DNA of 64,000 bases from Gaetbulibacter saemankumensis DSM 17032 (GCF_000425645.1 NZ_AUDV01000008.1:62001-126000); one strand, 5' to 3'. Positions 1 through 8,633 are shown, counted from the first letter of the stretch. Numbers and translations: made by a program. Notes: generated by a model not told the origin, from the sequence alone.

Positions 1-22
1 GAATGAAAATGAACAATACTAA
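1..22 (+). CDS. C-terminal end of an upstream gene (possibly panB)
   Basis: Read in the frame beginning at base 2, the first bases encode NENEQY followed by a TAA at 20-22. This looks like the last residues of a gene lying mostly outside the window. Flavobacterial ketopantoate hydroxymethyltransferases (PanB) often end in a similar acidic EQY tail and are often followed by an RluA gene, so panB is a guess. Only six residues are visible. Confidence 0.25.
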
Positions 23-58
23 GCATTCTATTTAATTTTAGAATCTTATTTATAACTA

Positions 59-760
59 GTGGCGAACAAGACAATATCAGGCAAATCGAATCTTCAGGTA
101 CTATATGAAGACAATCATATAATTGTAATTAATAAACGGGCTGGCGATATTGTACAAGGCGACAAAACTGGAGACAAACCTTTAAGTGATGTTGTTAAAT
201 CTTATCTAAAAGAAAAATATAACAAACCTGGCAATGTATATCTCGGTGTCGTTCATAGGCTTGACAGACCAACCACCGGATTGGTAATATTTGCAAAAAC
301 GAGCAAAGTACTTCCCAGATTAAATGCTCTATTTGTTTCTAAAGATATAGAAAAAACATATTGGGCAGTAGTAAAAAACAATCCTAAAGAACAGCGGGAC
401 ACATTAACTAATTGGTTACGTAAAAACCCTAAAAATAATAAAGCATCAGTATTTAATAAAGAAGTAGCAAACAGTAAAAAGGCGGTCTTACATTACAAAT
501 TAATAAAAAACTTAGATAATTATGCCCTTTTGGAAGTGAATTTAGAAACTGGGCGTCATCATCAAATTCGTGCACAATTAAGTTATATTGGAAGCCCTAT
601 AAAAGGTGATTTGAAATACGGTTTTAACCGAAGTAATCCCGATGGAAGTATTCATTTACATGCCAGACACATTACCTTTATTCATCCAGTAAAAAAGGAA
701 AAATTAAGCATTACAGCACCATTACCCAAAGAACCTATTTGGGATGCCTGCGTTGACTAA
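59..760 (+). CDS. RluA family pseudouridine synthase
   Basis: This 233-residue protein should isomerise uridine to pseudouridine in rRNA or tRNA. The family signature HRLDRPTTG is at residues 66-74, with Asp69 as the catalytic aspartate. The RHHQIRAQL motif typical of the family lies in the C-terminal half. There is no N-terminal S4 RNA-binding domain, as is usual for the short members of about 230 residues. The start is taken as GTG at 59: an in-frame TAA at 53-55 rules out anything further upstream, and no ATG is close. The gene converges on a CPBP gene with a 10 bp gap. The exact target base cannot be read from the sequence. Confidence 0.9.
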   Translation: MANKTISGKSNLQVLYEDNHIIVINKRAGDIVQGDKTGDKPLSDVVKSYLKEKYNKPGNVYLGVVHRLDRPTTGLVIFAKTSKVLPRLNALFVSKDIEKTYWAVVKNNPKEQRDTLTNWLRKNPKNNKASVFNKEVANSKKAVLHYKLIKNLDNYALLEVNLETGRHHQIRAQLSYIGSPIKGDLKYGFNRSNPDGSIHLHARHITFIHPVKKEKLSITAPLPKEPIWDACVD

Positions 761-770
761 CTATTTAATT

Positions 771-1397
771 TTAAACTGGAAATCCGAGCATCCCTCCCAT
801 CCCCACAGTAAATAACCAACACCCATAAATAGCGTGCTCAATAGAAACCATAATGGTAGATTCTGATTTTTGATAAGTTCTAGCGAAAATTAATCCACCA
901 AAAAAAGTGATTACACTCACCAATGCATTATTGAAAATTAAATGAGCTAACGAAAAGACTATCCCATTAAGAAACAGACATAAATTATCGTTCTGAATTA
1001 AATCTTTGTACCTTTTGAAATAGAACGTCCTAAAAATTAATTCCTGCGGGTACACAGAAAACAGGCTATATACAATAAGTATGATGCTCCATAATTTAGG
1101 TTTACTAATGACCACATGAAACAACATCTCTCTTTGAGTTAAATAAACATAACTCCCGGTTATAATGCTAATAGCTACAAACTTAAGCATGGTTTCTTTC
1201 CAAAAAACAGGCCAGAGAACCTTTTTAGAAAAATTCAATCGAATATTTTCAACTTTTAATAATATATAAAGTATATAAGCAAAACCAAAAGTACAATATC
1301 CAATCTTTAACCAAACCGGTAGAGGTAAAATCAAACCAATTGGAAATAATATATAGATTATAAAAAATTCAACACTTTTATAATACGCAGATTTCAT
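771..1397 (-). CDS. CPBP family intramembrane metalloprotease-like protein
   Basis: This 208-residue multi-spanning membrane protein carries the three CPBP (Abi/Rce1-type) motifs. Motif 1 is QELIFR at 118-123, motif 2 is the FSLAH segment ending in His152, and motif 3 has His188. The usual first Glu of the EExxxR motif is Gln118. The gene begins 1 bp after the stop of the Lrp gene, so the two are probably co-transcribed. Family members cleave prenylated proteins or peptides or have immunity roles, but no substrate can be inferred here. It could be a low-activity or non-peptidase variant because of the Gln. Confidence 0.8.
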   Translation of the reverse strand: MKSAYYKSVEFFIIYILFPIGLILPLPVWLKIGYCTFGFAYILYILLKVENIRLNFSKKVLWPVFWKETMLKFVAISIITGSYVYLTQREMLFHVVISKPKLWSIILIVYSLFSVYPQELIFRTFYFKRYKDLIQNDNLCLFLNGIVFSLAHLIFNNALVSVITFFGGLIFARTYQKSESTIMVSIEHAIYGCWLFTVGMGGMLGFPV

Positions 1398-1398
1398 T

Positions 1399-1857
1399 TT
1401 ATAAGCTAATTGCAGTGGTATGCTTTACTTCATTTATAACAAACATACTATGTGTGCTACCTATATGATTTATAGATGTTAATTTATTGACCATAAATTC
1501 GCGAAATGAATTCATATCCTGAACCATTACTTTTAACAAATAATCGTAATCTCCACTTAAATGATAGCATTCCAATACTTCCGATAAACTGGTGACTTCT
1601 TTTTCAAATTTCATGACATAATCCTGAGAATGTCGCGTTAGTTTCACATGACAGAAAGCCACAAAATCCTTATTTACTAACTTTTTATTTACCAAGGCAA
1701 CATACTTACCTATAAAACCTTCGCGTTCCAATTTGCGAATACGTTCATAAACGGCCGTAACCGATAAATTCAACTTATTTGAAAGCTCTTTATTGGTTTG
1801 CTTACTGTCCTCTTGTAAGTATTTTAACAGTTTTTTATCTATGACATCAAAACTCAT
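1399..1857 (-). CDS. Lrp/AsnC family transcriptional regulator
   Basis: This 152-residue protein has a winged helix-turn-helix at about residues 4-50 (LLKYLQEDSKQTNKELSNKL) and a C-terminal ligand-binding RAM domain at about 65-145. That is the full usual length and order of the Lrp/AsnC family, which senses amino acids and binds AT-rich DNA. It is transcribed divergently from a Cys/Met-metabolism PLP enzyme, with 158 bp of very AT-rich DNA between them. This recalls the MdeR-MdeA arrangement of Pseudomonas. By inference it controls that enzyme, itself and the downstream CPBP gene. Confidence 0.92.
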   Translation of the reverse strand: MSFDVIDKKLLKYLQEDSKQTNKELSNKLNLSVTAVYERIRKLEREGFIGKYVALVNKKLVNKDFVAFCHVKLTRHSQDYVMKFEKEVTSLSEVLECYHLSGDYDYLLKVMVQDMNSFREFMVNKLTSINHIGSTHSMFVINEVKHTTAISL

Positions 1858-1949
1858 AAGTGAAAAATAATCATTAAAGCATTATAAATTATTAAAGTTA
1901 ATAAAATTATTTCTACAAAATAACAATTTTATAGATTTATTATCTAATA

Positions 1950-1957
1950 CAAATATA
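1950..1957 (-). promoter_or_regulatory. Candidate -7 box for the lrp gene
   Basis: The minus strand reads TATATTTG, a match to the Bacteroidota TAnnTTTG -7 element. It sits in the 158 bp AT-rich divergent region and would give a leader of about 85 nt. No clear TTG -33 element is seen at the right distance, so the call is tentative. Confidence 0.35.
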
Positions 1958-2015
1958 ACCTATTGATTTTTTATCTAAATTTTATGAAATTTGAATAAAA
2001 CAAAAACCTAAAACT

Positions 2016-3236
2016 ATGGCTTTTAAACCTGCTAATAATATTCAAGATTTACAGTATTTTGGAGAATTTGGAGGCGTTAACCCTTCCATCTCAGATTCAT
2101 CCACCTACACTTTTTTATCGGCAAAAACCATGTTTGATACTTTTGAGGGCAACGCCGATGGATGCTACTTGTATTCAAGACATTCCTCTCCGTCTAATTT
2201 ATATTTAGGGGAAGCATTAGCAGCTATGGAAGGTACCGAAACAGCTAATGTTTCTGCTTCGGGAATGGGAGCAATCACACCCGTTTTATTAGAATTATGT
2301 GAATCCGGCGATCACATAGTCTCTAGTAGAACCATTTATGGCGGAACATATGCCTTCTTAAAAAATTTCACACCCCGGTTTAATATCAACACTTCTTTTG
2401 TAGACATTACAAAATTAGATTTGGTTGAAGCTGCCATTACACCTAAAACCAAAGTTTTATATTGCGAATCTGTGAGCAACCCTCTTTTGGAAGTTGCAGA
2501 TATTAAGGAACTCTCTAAAATTGCAAAAAAACACGACCTAACACTAGTGGTAGATAATACGTTTTCTCCTTTATCCATATCCCCAGCCAAATTAGGTGCC
2601 GACATCGTTATACATAGTTTAACTAAGTTTATTAATGGTTCTAGCGATACCGTAGGTGGTGTAATATGTGGTTCACATGAATTTATTAATAGTTTAAGAA
2701 ATGTCAACACAGGAGCATCCATGCTTCTTGGTTCTACCATGGATAGTTTAAGGGCATCATCCATCTTAAAAAACTTAAGAACCCTTCACATTCGAATACA
2801 ACAGCATAGTAAAAATGCCCAATACCTCGCATCTAAATTTGAACAAGACGGCATAAAAACAGTATATCCTGGCTTAAAATCTCATCCATCACATAATTTA
2901 TTTAAAAGCATGATGAATTCAGAATATGGATTTGGAGGCATGCTCACTATTGATGTTGGTTCTTTAGCGAAAGCAAACCAGCTTATGGAACTCATGCAAA
3001 ATGATAACCTAGGATATTTGGCAGTTAGTCTTGGGTTTTATAAAACACTATTTAGCGCTCCAGGCACATCAACATCTTCAGAAATACCTGAAAAAGAACA
3101 GAATGAGATGGGCTTAACAGACGGATTAATACGTTTTTCCATTGGCCTCGATGCCGATATAGACCGAACGTATTTAAAAATGCGTTACTGTATGGAAAAA
3201 CTTGATATTTTAAAACCTAAAATGATATCTAAATAA
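2016..3236 (+). CDS. Cys/Met metabolism PLP-dependent enzyme (methionine gamma-lyase-like)
   Basis: This 406-residue fold-type I PLP enzyme belongs to the trans-sulfuration family. The YSRH segment at 53-56 supplies the phosphate-binding Tyr and Arg, VDNTF carries the cofactor-binding Asp180, and HSLTKF carries the Schiff-base Lys204. Where Pseudomonas methionine gamma-lyase has its substrate-selective Cys116 directly after Tyr-Gly, this protein has Gly110 (YGGTYAF). So the family is clear but methionine lyase activity is not. It lies divergent from an Lrp regulator and upstream of an NhaC-family transporter, which suggests use of a sulfur amino acid. Cystathionine or homocysteine gamma-lyase, or O-acyl-homoserine sulfhydrylase, are the alternatives. 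Confidence 0.85.
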   Translation: MAFKPANNIQDLQYFGEFGGVNPSISDSSTYTFLSAKTMFDTFEGNADGCYLYSRHSSPSNLYLGEALAAMEGTETANVSASGMGAITPVLLELCESGDHIVSSRTIYGGTYAFLKNFTPRFNINTSFVDITKLDLVEAAITPKTKVLYCESVSNPLLEVADIKELSKIAKKHDLTLVVDNTFSPLSISPAKLGADIVIHSLTKFINGSSDTVGGVICGSHEFINSLRNVNTGASMLLGSTMDSLRASSILKNLRTLHIRIQQHSKNAQYLASKFEQDGIKTVYPGLKSHPSHNLFKSMMNSEYGFGGMLTIDVGSLAKANQLMELMQNDNLGYLAVSLGFYKTLFSAPGTSTSSEIPEKEQNEMGLTDGLIRFSIGLDADIDRTYLKMRYCMEKLDILKPKMISK

Positions 3237-3242
3237 AACTGT

Positions 3243-3276
3243 AAAAAGGCCAAAAAGTATAAATTTTGGCTTTTTT
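3243..3276 (+). terminator. Rho-independent terminator
   Basis: The arms GCCAAAA (3249-3255) and TTTTGGC (3264-3270) form a stem followed by six T. An A-run precedes the stem. It lies just after the PLP enzyme gene and separates it from the NhaC gene. Confidence 0.8.
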
Positions 3277-3333
3277 GTTGCTATTTGCATAGATTCGGCT
3301 AAAATCGTAACATTACATTTCAAAAAATGTAGA

Positions 3334-4803
3334 ATGCAAGACAATAAAAACAGCTCCAAGATTAAGATAGAAAACCAAAATATTATTAATAATAAAGAAC
3401 TAAATATTTGGGAAGCAGTTATTCCCGTAATAATACTCATGGGGATGTTAGCGTATAACATCTTTTTTGTTGAAGGACAAGAGTGGTTTGGAACTTATAC
3501 AAATCAGATTATTCTTGTTTTTGGAGGCCTTATTGCTTTACTAATGGGTGTTTTCAACAAAGTATCTATTATTGCCATGTTTACTGAAGTTTGGGAAAAC
3601 TTTAAAAGTGTATTTATTCCAATATTAATCTTGCTTCTTGTTGGAGCATTAGCTGGCACATGGCTTGTTAGTGGGGTCATCCCTGCTATGGTATATTACG
3701 GCTTGCAAGCCCTTAATCCTTCTATTTTTTTACCAGCTACAGTTATTATTTGCGCCTTAATTTCAATTGCTACTGGTAGCTCTTGGACCACTTCAGCTAC
3801 CGTTGGTATCGCTTTAATTGGTATTGGCAGCGCTTTAGGCATTCCTTCAGGAATGATTGCCGGAGCTGTAATTTCAGGAGCTTATTTTGGAGATAAAATG
3901 TCGCCATTAAGCGACACCACTAACCTGGCTCCTGCTATGGCTGGAACCGACTTGTTTACGCATATTCGATATATGACTATCACCACGGTACCAACGATTA
4001 TAATTACGCTTATTGTTTTTTCAATTATAAGTTTTAATATTGATCCCACAGGAAATGCTGACTTGGGAGCACTATTAAATTCAATAAAATCAACTTTTAA
4101 TATAACACCCTGGTTATTTATAGTACCCCTTGCTGTTTTGATTTTAATACTTTTTAAAGCAAAACCTTTAGTAGCCCTGTCAGTTGGTGTATTGTGTGCG
4201 GTTTTATTCGCATTTATATTTCAAGCCGAGGTCTTAACAGCACTGCAATCGTCAAAAATAAGAGCCATAGTTCAATCAATATTTACGGAAACCCAAATAA
4301 ATACACCTAATGAAAAGCTTAACGACTTATTTTCTGCAGGTGGCATGCAAGGCATGTTATGGACGATACTACTAATTCTATCGGCCATGTTTTTTGGCGG
4401 GATTATGGATGGTATCGGAGCTCTGGCTAGAATTACCAAGGAATTATTGAAATTAGCACACAGTATTTTTGGTTTGTTTGCAAGTACTGTTATTAGCTGC
4501 CTTGGGTTAAATGCTATTGCATCCGATCAATATCTTGCCATTGTCATTCCTGGTAAAATGTTTAAACAAGCCTTTGAGGATCGTAATTTAGCCCCAGAAA
4601 ACTTATCCAGAACCTTAGAAGACAGCGGCACAGTAACATCAGTGTTAATCCCTTGGAATACCTGTGGAGCCTATCAGAGTAGTGTTTTAGGTGTAGATAC
4701 TTTTCATTATTTTGGTTATGCTATTTTTAATTGGTTAAGTCCATTTACAACTTTATTTTTTGCAGCACTTTCTATAAAAATTAAGCAACTTACTGAAAAA
4801 TAA
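3334..4803 (+). CDS. Na+/H+ antiporter NhaC family transporter
   Basis: This 489-residue integral membrane protein has about a dozen hydrophobic segments. It carries the NhaC signature TGSSWTTSATVG and the following acidic stretch GDKMSPLSDTTNLA. The family includes Na+/H+ antiporters, the malate/lactate exchanger MleN and the proposed methionine transporter MetT. Because it follows a methionine-lyase-like gene under an Lrp regulator, an amino-acid substrate is a fair inference, but proton/sodium exchange cannot be excluded. The ATG at 3334 gives a polar N-terminus of about 25 residues before the first membrane segment. A terminator precedes the gene, so it probably has its own promoter. Confidence 0.9.
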   Translation: MQDNKNSSKIKIENQNIINNKELNIWEAVIPVIILMGMLAYNIFFVEGQEWFGTYTNQIILVFGGLIALLMGVFNKVSIIAMFTEVWENFKSVFIPILILLLVGALAGTWLVSGVIPAMVYYGLQALNPSIFLPATVIICALISIATGSSWTTSATVGIALIGIGSALGIPSGMIAGAVISGAYFGDKMSPLSDTTNLAPAMAGTDLFTHIRYMTITTVPTIIITLIVFSIISFNIDPTGNADLGALLNSIKSTFNITPWLFIVPLAVLILILFKAKPLVALSVGVLCAVLFAFIFQAEVLTALQSSKIRAIVQSIFTETQINTPNEKLNDLFSAGGMQGMLWTILLILSAMFFGGIMDGIGALARITKELLKLAHSIFGLFASTVISCLGLNAIASDQYLAIVIPGKMFKQAFEDRNLAPENLSRTLEDSGTVTSVLIPWNTCGAYQSSVLGVDTFHYFGYAIFNWLSPFTTLFFAALSIKIKQLTEK

Positions 4804-4898
4804 ACAAATACTATTATTAATGTTTCTCACAATAACAAAATGTTATAGTCATATAAATAATTAAAATTCTATTAACGAAAAAAACTATGCTACTGTTT

Positions 4899-4906
4899 TA
4901 TATTTG
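4899..4906 (+). promoter_or_regulatory. -7 promoter box of the peroxiredoxin gene
   Basis: TATATTTG is a perfect TAnnTTTG element 37 bp upstream of the ATG at 4944, predicting a leader of roughly 30 nt. A TTG -33 element is not obvious. Confidence 0.55.
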
Positions 4907-4943
4907 CACTGTCGAAAATTAATAAATAATAAATATAAAACAC

Positions 4944-5582
4944 ATGGCATTAGTTGGAAAAAAATTCCCAAGTTTAAGCGTTGACGCAATGAATGAAATG
5001 GGCGATACTTTTAAAGTAAACGTTCTAGAAGAAGCGATCAACAACAAGAAAAAAGTATTATTATTCTGGTACCCAAAAGATTTTACTTTTGTTTGCCCAA
5101 CTGAATTACACGCGTTTCAAGCAGCTTTAGCTGAATTTGAAAAACGTAACACTATTGTAATTGGTGCTTCTTGTGATACTCCTGAAGTACATTTTGCTTG
5201 GTTAAATACCGCAAAAGATCACGGTGGAATCGAAGGTGTAACTTACCCTCTTTTAGCAGATAGCAACAGAAACTTATCTAGTATTTTAGGTATTTTAGAT
5301 ATTACAAATGAGACGTTCGACGAAGAAACCGGAACTGTTCAAGTGGAAGGTGATAACGTTACTTACCGTGCAACATACATAATCGACGAGGATGGTTTAG
5401 TACAACACGAAAGCATTAACAACATGCCTTTAGGTAGAAATGTAAATGAGTATTTAAGACTTATAGATGCTTTAACTCATGTACAAACTAACGGTGAAGT
5501 ATGTCCAGCAAACTGGGAAGAAGGTAAAGATGCAATGAATGCTAACAGAAATGGTGTAGCAGACTATTTAGCTTCTCACTAA
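4944..5582 (+). CDS. 2-Cys peroxiredoxin (AhpC/Tsa type)
   Basis: This 212-residue cytosolic peroxidase reduces hydrogen peroxide and organic peroxides. The peroxidatic cysteine is Cys51 in FTFVCPTE. The resolving cysteine is Cys187 in GEVCPANW, followed by a C-terminal arm typical of the Prx1/AhpC class. A third cysteine, Cys77, is also present. A thioredoxin-like protein is encoded 64 bp downstream and is the natural candidate for its reductant. A strong hairpin between the two genes suggests that the peroxiredoxin is made in excess over the downstream genes. Confidence 0.95.
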   Translation: MALVGKKFPSLSVDAMNEMGDTFKVNVLEEAINNKKKVLLFWYPKDFTFVCPTELHAFQAALAEFEKRNTIVIGASCDTPEVHFAWLNTAKDHGGIEGVTYPLLADSNRNLSSILGILDITNETFDEETGTVQVEGDNVTYRATYIIDEDGLVQHESINNMPLGRNVNEYLRLIDALTHVQTNGEVCPANWEEGKDAMNANRNGVADYLASH

Positions 5583-5595
5583 AAACAAATTATTT

Positions 5596-5634
5596 ATTGC
5601 GAGTAAAGATTTAATTGCTTTACTCGCAATTTTA
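5596..5634 (+). terminator. Intra-operon hairpin with T-tract
   Basis: A 13 bp perfect stem (arms 5596-5608 and 5618-5630) is followed by TTTT. It lies between the peroxiredoxin stop and the thioredoxin ATG at 5647. It looks like a terminator. No promoter box is visible between it and the next gene, so it probably acts as a partial terminator that sets the ratio of the two products. Confidence 0.75.
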
Positions 5635-5646
5635 AAAAACTTATAT

Positions 5647-5955
5647 ATGGTAAAAGAATTAGAACAAGATAATTTGGCAGAAATCGTTTCAGAAAACAAT
5701 ATGGTGGTTGTTCAATATTCTGCAACATGGTGTGGTAACTGCAGGATTATGAAGCCTAAATTTAAACGCATGGCAACCGAAAATGAAAATGCTTCATTTG
5801 TAATAGCTGACGCTGAAAAATTCCCGGAAAGTCGCAAGCTAGCAACCGTTGACAATTTACCTACCTTCGCTGTGTTTAAAGATGGGAAATTTGTAAACCA
5901 AGTGCAAACAAACAAATTTGAAGTTTTAAAAGAATTAGTAGCTGAAACGATTTAG
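5647..5955 (+). CDS. Thioredoxin family protein
   Basis: This 102-residue single-domain thioredoxin fold protein has the active site WCGNC (Cys29 and Cys32) in place of the classical WCGPC, and a cis-Pro in NLPTFAVF. No signal peptide is present, so it is cytosolic. It lies between a peroxiredoxin gene and a DUF6952 gene. By inference it donates electrons to the peroxiredoxin. The WCGNC active site would alter redox potential compared with standard thioredoxin. Confidence 0.92.
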   Translation: MVKELEQDNLAEIVSENNMVVVQYSATWCGNCRIMKPKFKRMATENENASFVIADAEKFPESRKLATVDNLPTFAVFKDGKFVNQVQTNKFEVLKELVAETI

Positions 5956-5983
5956 TTTCTACATTCAACTTATATTTTGCCTT

Positions 5984-6241
5984 ATGAAACTACCTGTTAT
6001 AAAACACTTAACACAATTTATAGAGGACAACGATGAAGATTTTGTCATTGAAACCATAGAAACATTGGAAGCATTAACGGAAGTCCCTTCTATAAAAGAT
6101 GAAGAACTTGATGTTATAGGGGAGCTTATCTCGAATATGTATGGTGCTATTGAAGTGAACAAAATGATAAAAGATGGGACGCCTAAAAAAGAAGCATTAA
6201 ACAGTTTTATGTCTCGTGTTCTAGGGGCTATCGATAAATAA
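5984..6241 (+). CDS. DUF6952 family protein
   Basis: This 85-residue acidic, helical protein has no signal peptide, membrane segment or cysteine. I recognise it as the small Bacteroidota family DUF6952, which commonly follows thioredoxin/peroxiredoxin genes. The gene begins 28 bp after the thioredoxin stop and ends at a terminator. Its molecular function is unknown. The conserved linkage suggests a role with the peroxiredoxin system, but nothing in the sequence shows it. Confidence 0.8.
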   Translation: MKLPVIKHLTQFIEDNDEDFVIETIETLEALTEVPSIKDEELDVIGELISNMYGAIEVNKMIKDGTPKKEALNSFMSRVLGAIDK

Positions 6242-6260
6242 TACATTTTTCTATATAAAG

Positions 6261-6288
6261 AAAAACCACTTTCAAAGAAGTGGTTTTT
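6261..6288. terminator. Bidirectional terminator
   Basis: The arms AAAAACCACTT (6261-6271) and AAGTGGTTTTT (6278-6288) form a hairpin with T-runs on both strands. It sits between the convergent DUF6952 gene and the SnoaL-like gene, so it can serve both. Confidence 0.75.
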
Positions 6289-6311
6289 ATTATATACACC
6301 ATATAGTGTTT

Positions 6312-7238
6312 TTATTTATCTTCCATTTTTCGTGTAGTGTAATAACCTATCTCACGAGTAATCATCCCATCATCATTAAAATCATGAGTGAGCATAACAG
6401 GAATTCTTACTTGTTTTCCATCTGATTTTCTTTTCACCCTAAAATCCCACCAAGATTGAACTACTTTGGCGCCTCCTTTTTCATATTCTAAATAATCTGG
6501 ATAGCCAACCACATCAATGCTTTCAATATCCCAAGATTTTAACATTTCAGTGAAGCCATTTTTCTCTTCTTCAAGTGAATGAGATTCATCGAACCCCATA
6601 TCTAAATTATAGAATTCAGCATCTTCTGTAAAATAACTAAACCCTTTATCAACATCACTATTTTCTAGGGCCGCTACCATTCTACGCACCTTATTTATGT
6701 ATTCATGCTCATTATAAATGGTACCATTAGTTCTTGCATTAAAAGCTTCTCTAATGTTCTGACCAACAGGATGATTATAATATATTTCCAAGTCTATTTT
6801 GTTATCATCATTAAAACGATATAAATTATGCAAGGGCATTTCTATTTTTATCCCAGTTTTATCGTGAACTCCTTTTAAATAATTCCAAGTTTGCACCCAA
6901 ATTTTACCATCTTTATACTCAATGGCATCCGGGTAAGCTTCTCCATGACGGGTTAATGTTCTGTATGCGGTCCAGTCCTTTCTGTTTTTTACCCACTTTA
7001 AGTAATCCTCCTTATTAGTACCTTTGTCATCTTTTTTTAGAGTAGTTCCACTATAGGCTTTAAAATCATCGGCTAAATATGAAGCGACCTTGTCCACATC
7101 GCCAGCAATATCTGCTTGCTGCATAGCCTCGACAGCTTCAATTGCAGGATGTTCAAGGTAAACGGTTCCGTTTTTTTTGGTTTGAGAATACATGATGATA
7201 GAAAACATCATCAGGACAATACAAGCGTACTTTTTCAT
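6312..7238 (-). CDS. Secreted tandem SnoaL/NTF2-like protein
   Basis: This 308-residue protein starts with a signal peptide (MKKYACIVLMMFSIIMYSQ). An in-frame ATG 14 codons upstream exists (start 7280), but the 7238 start places the signal peptide at the N-terminus. Two repeats of about 120-140 residues follow, each beginning with a helical stretch of the type 'AVEAMQQADIAGDVDKVASYLADDF' (in parts) and ending in strands rich in Trp and Tyr. This resembles the NTF2/SnoaL cone fold. Such domains bind small ligands or act as simple enzymes, but no catalytic residues are assignable. It is probably periplasmic, of unknown role, and flanked by redox genes. Confidence 0.7.
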   Translation of the reverse strand: MKKYACIVLMMFSIIMYSQTKKNGTVYLEHPAIEAVEAMQQADIAGDVDKVASYLADDFKAYSGTTLKKDDKGTNKEDYLKWVKNRKDWTAYRTLTRHGEAYPDAIEYKDGKIWVQTWNYLKGVHDKTGIKIEMPLHNLYRFNDDNKIDLEIYYNHPVGQNIREAFNARTNGTIYNEHEYINKVRRMVAALENSDVDKGFSYFTEDAEFYNLDMGFDESHSLEEEKNGFTEMLKSWDIESIDVVGYPDYLEYEKGGAKVVQSWWDFRVKRKSDGKQVRIPVMLTHDFNDDGMITREIGYYTTRKMEDK

Positions 7239-7336
7239 TTTGATTAAATTTTGGTGGTTAATTCTTCTAAATTTAATCAAAATAACTGATATTAAATCAC
7301 TTACGTCATTTTATTTTAATAAGAATAAATTGACAG

Positions 7337-8617
7337 TTACCGAATTGTTTTTTTATAAGGCCGAATAATTAGCCTTGCTTCTCGGTCAAAACGAATATAA
7401 TTATATACCCAATTAACAAAAACCACCATTCTATTTCTAAAGCCGATAAGAAAAAATAAATGCACAAACATCCAGACATACCAGGCAAAAACACCCTGAA
7501 GTTTAAACCTAGGAAGATCAACCACCGCCTTATTCCTTCCGATGGTCGCCATGACACCTTTATTATGATATTCAAAAGGTTTCATCGGTTTCTTTTCTGT
7601 TAATGCTAATAAATTATCTCCTAATTGTTCTCCCTGTTGAATTGCCGGCTGCGCCATCATAGGCAAACCATTTGGAAAAGAATCGGTAACCATACAAGCC
7701 ACATCGCCAACTGCAAATATATTTTCGAATCCAATTAGTTGGTTAAATTCATTCACCAATAATCGATTCCCTCGTGTTACCAAGTTTTCAGCATCTAAAC
7801 CATTAATCGTGGCTCCTTTTACGCCAGCTGCCCATACCAACGTGGCTGTTTCAAAAGTTAAATCACTATCGGTTGTTACTGTTTTACCGTCGTAATTGGT
7901 AACACGCACATTTTTCCAAATATTTACGCCTAACTTTTCCAGAAAATCTTCGGCTTTAGTGGACGCCTTATCACTCATTCCTTTTAATAGACAGTTACCA
8001 GATTGTACTATATGAATTTGTGCCAAACGCGTGTCTAAATCAGGATAATCTTTAGGTAGAATGCCTTTTTTTATTTCAGCAAGTGCACCCGCTAATTCAA
8101 CACCTGTAGGGCCTCCACCAACAATAACAAAATTCATTAAGGCATTACGCTCATTCAAATCCGAAGTCAGTAAAGCCTCTTCAAAATTTTCCAAAATTAA
8201 ACTACGTAAATTTAAAGACTGCGGAATGGTTTTCATAGCCATGCTATGCTTTTCAATCGACTCATTACCAAAATAATTAGTTTTCGAACCAGAAGCTACC
8301 ACTAGATAGTCATACTTCAATTCTCCGATATCAGTAATAACGGTTCTGCTTGCAGGTTCTATTTTGGTTACGTCTGCCAAACGAAAATGAAAATTAGGGA
8401 AATCTTTAAGAATTTTTCTAATAGGGTAAGCAATAGAATCAGGCTCTAAACCACCGGTGGAAACCTGATATAATAAAGGTTGAAAGGTATGATAATTATT
8501 CTTATCGAGTAATACCACCTGTACTTCCTGTTTCGATAGCTTTTTTGCCAATGAAATACCGGCAAATCCTCCACCTATAATAACGACTCTCGGGTAACTA
8601 GTCCTAGATATATTCAT
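7337..8617 (-). CDS. Type II NADH:quinone oxidoreductase (NDH-2)
   Basis: This 426-residue flavoprotein has an N-terminal FAD-binding GGGFAG at 15-20 and a second Rossmann motif for NADH (IVGGGPTGVELAGAL) near residue 165. The quinone-site-like motif AIQQGEQLGDN lies in the C-terminal third. The last 60 residues are hydrophobic and aromatic and fit membrane association. The enzyme passes electrons from NADH to menaquinone without pumping protons. It is divergent from lpdA, which makes NADH. The length is normal for the family. Confidence 0.9.
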   Translation of the reverse strand: MNISRTSYPRVVIIGGGFAGISLAKKLSKQEVQVVLLDKNNYHTFQPLLYQVSTGGLEPDSIAYPIRKILKDFPNFHFRLADVTKIEPASRTVITDIGELKYDYLVVASGSKTNYFGNESIEKHSMAMKTIPQSLNLRSLILENFEEALLTSDLNERNALMNFVIVGGGPTGVELAGALAEIKKGILPKDYPDLDTRLAQIHIVQSGNCLLKGMSDKASTKAEDFLEKLGVNIWKNVRVTNYDGKTVTTDSDLTFETATLVWAAGVKGATINGLDAENLVTRGNRLLVNEFNQLIGFENIFAVGDVACMVTDSFPNGLPMMAQPAIQQGEQLGDNLLALTEKKPMKPFEYHNKGVMATIGRNKAVVDLPRFKLQGVFAWYVWMFVHLFFLIGFRNRMVVFVNWVYNYIRFDREARLIIRPYKKTIR

Positions 8618-8633
8618 AAAGTATGTGTTAAAA

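Noticed and set aside
2336-2764. Long open frame on the minus strand inside the methionine-lyase-like gene
   Set aside because: It is antisense to a gene with all expected motifs, has no start context or family features, and arises from codon use of the real gene.
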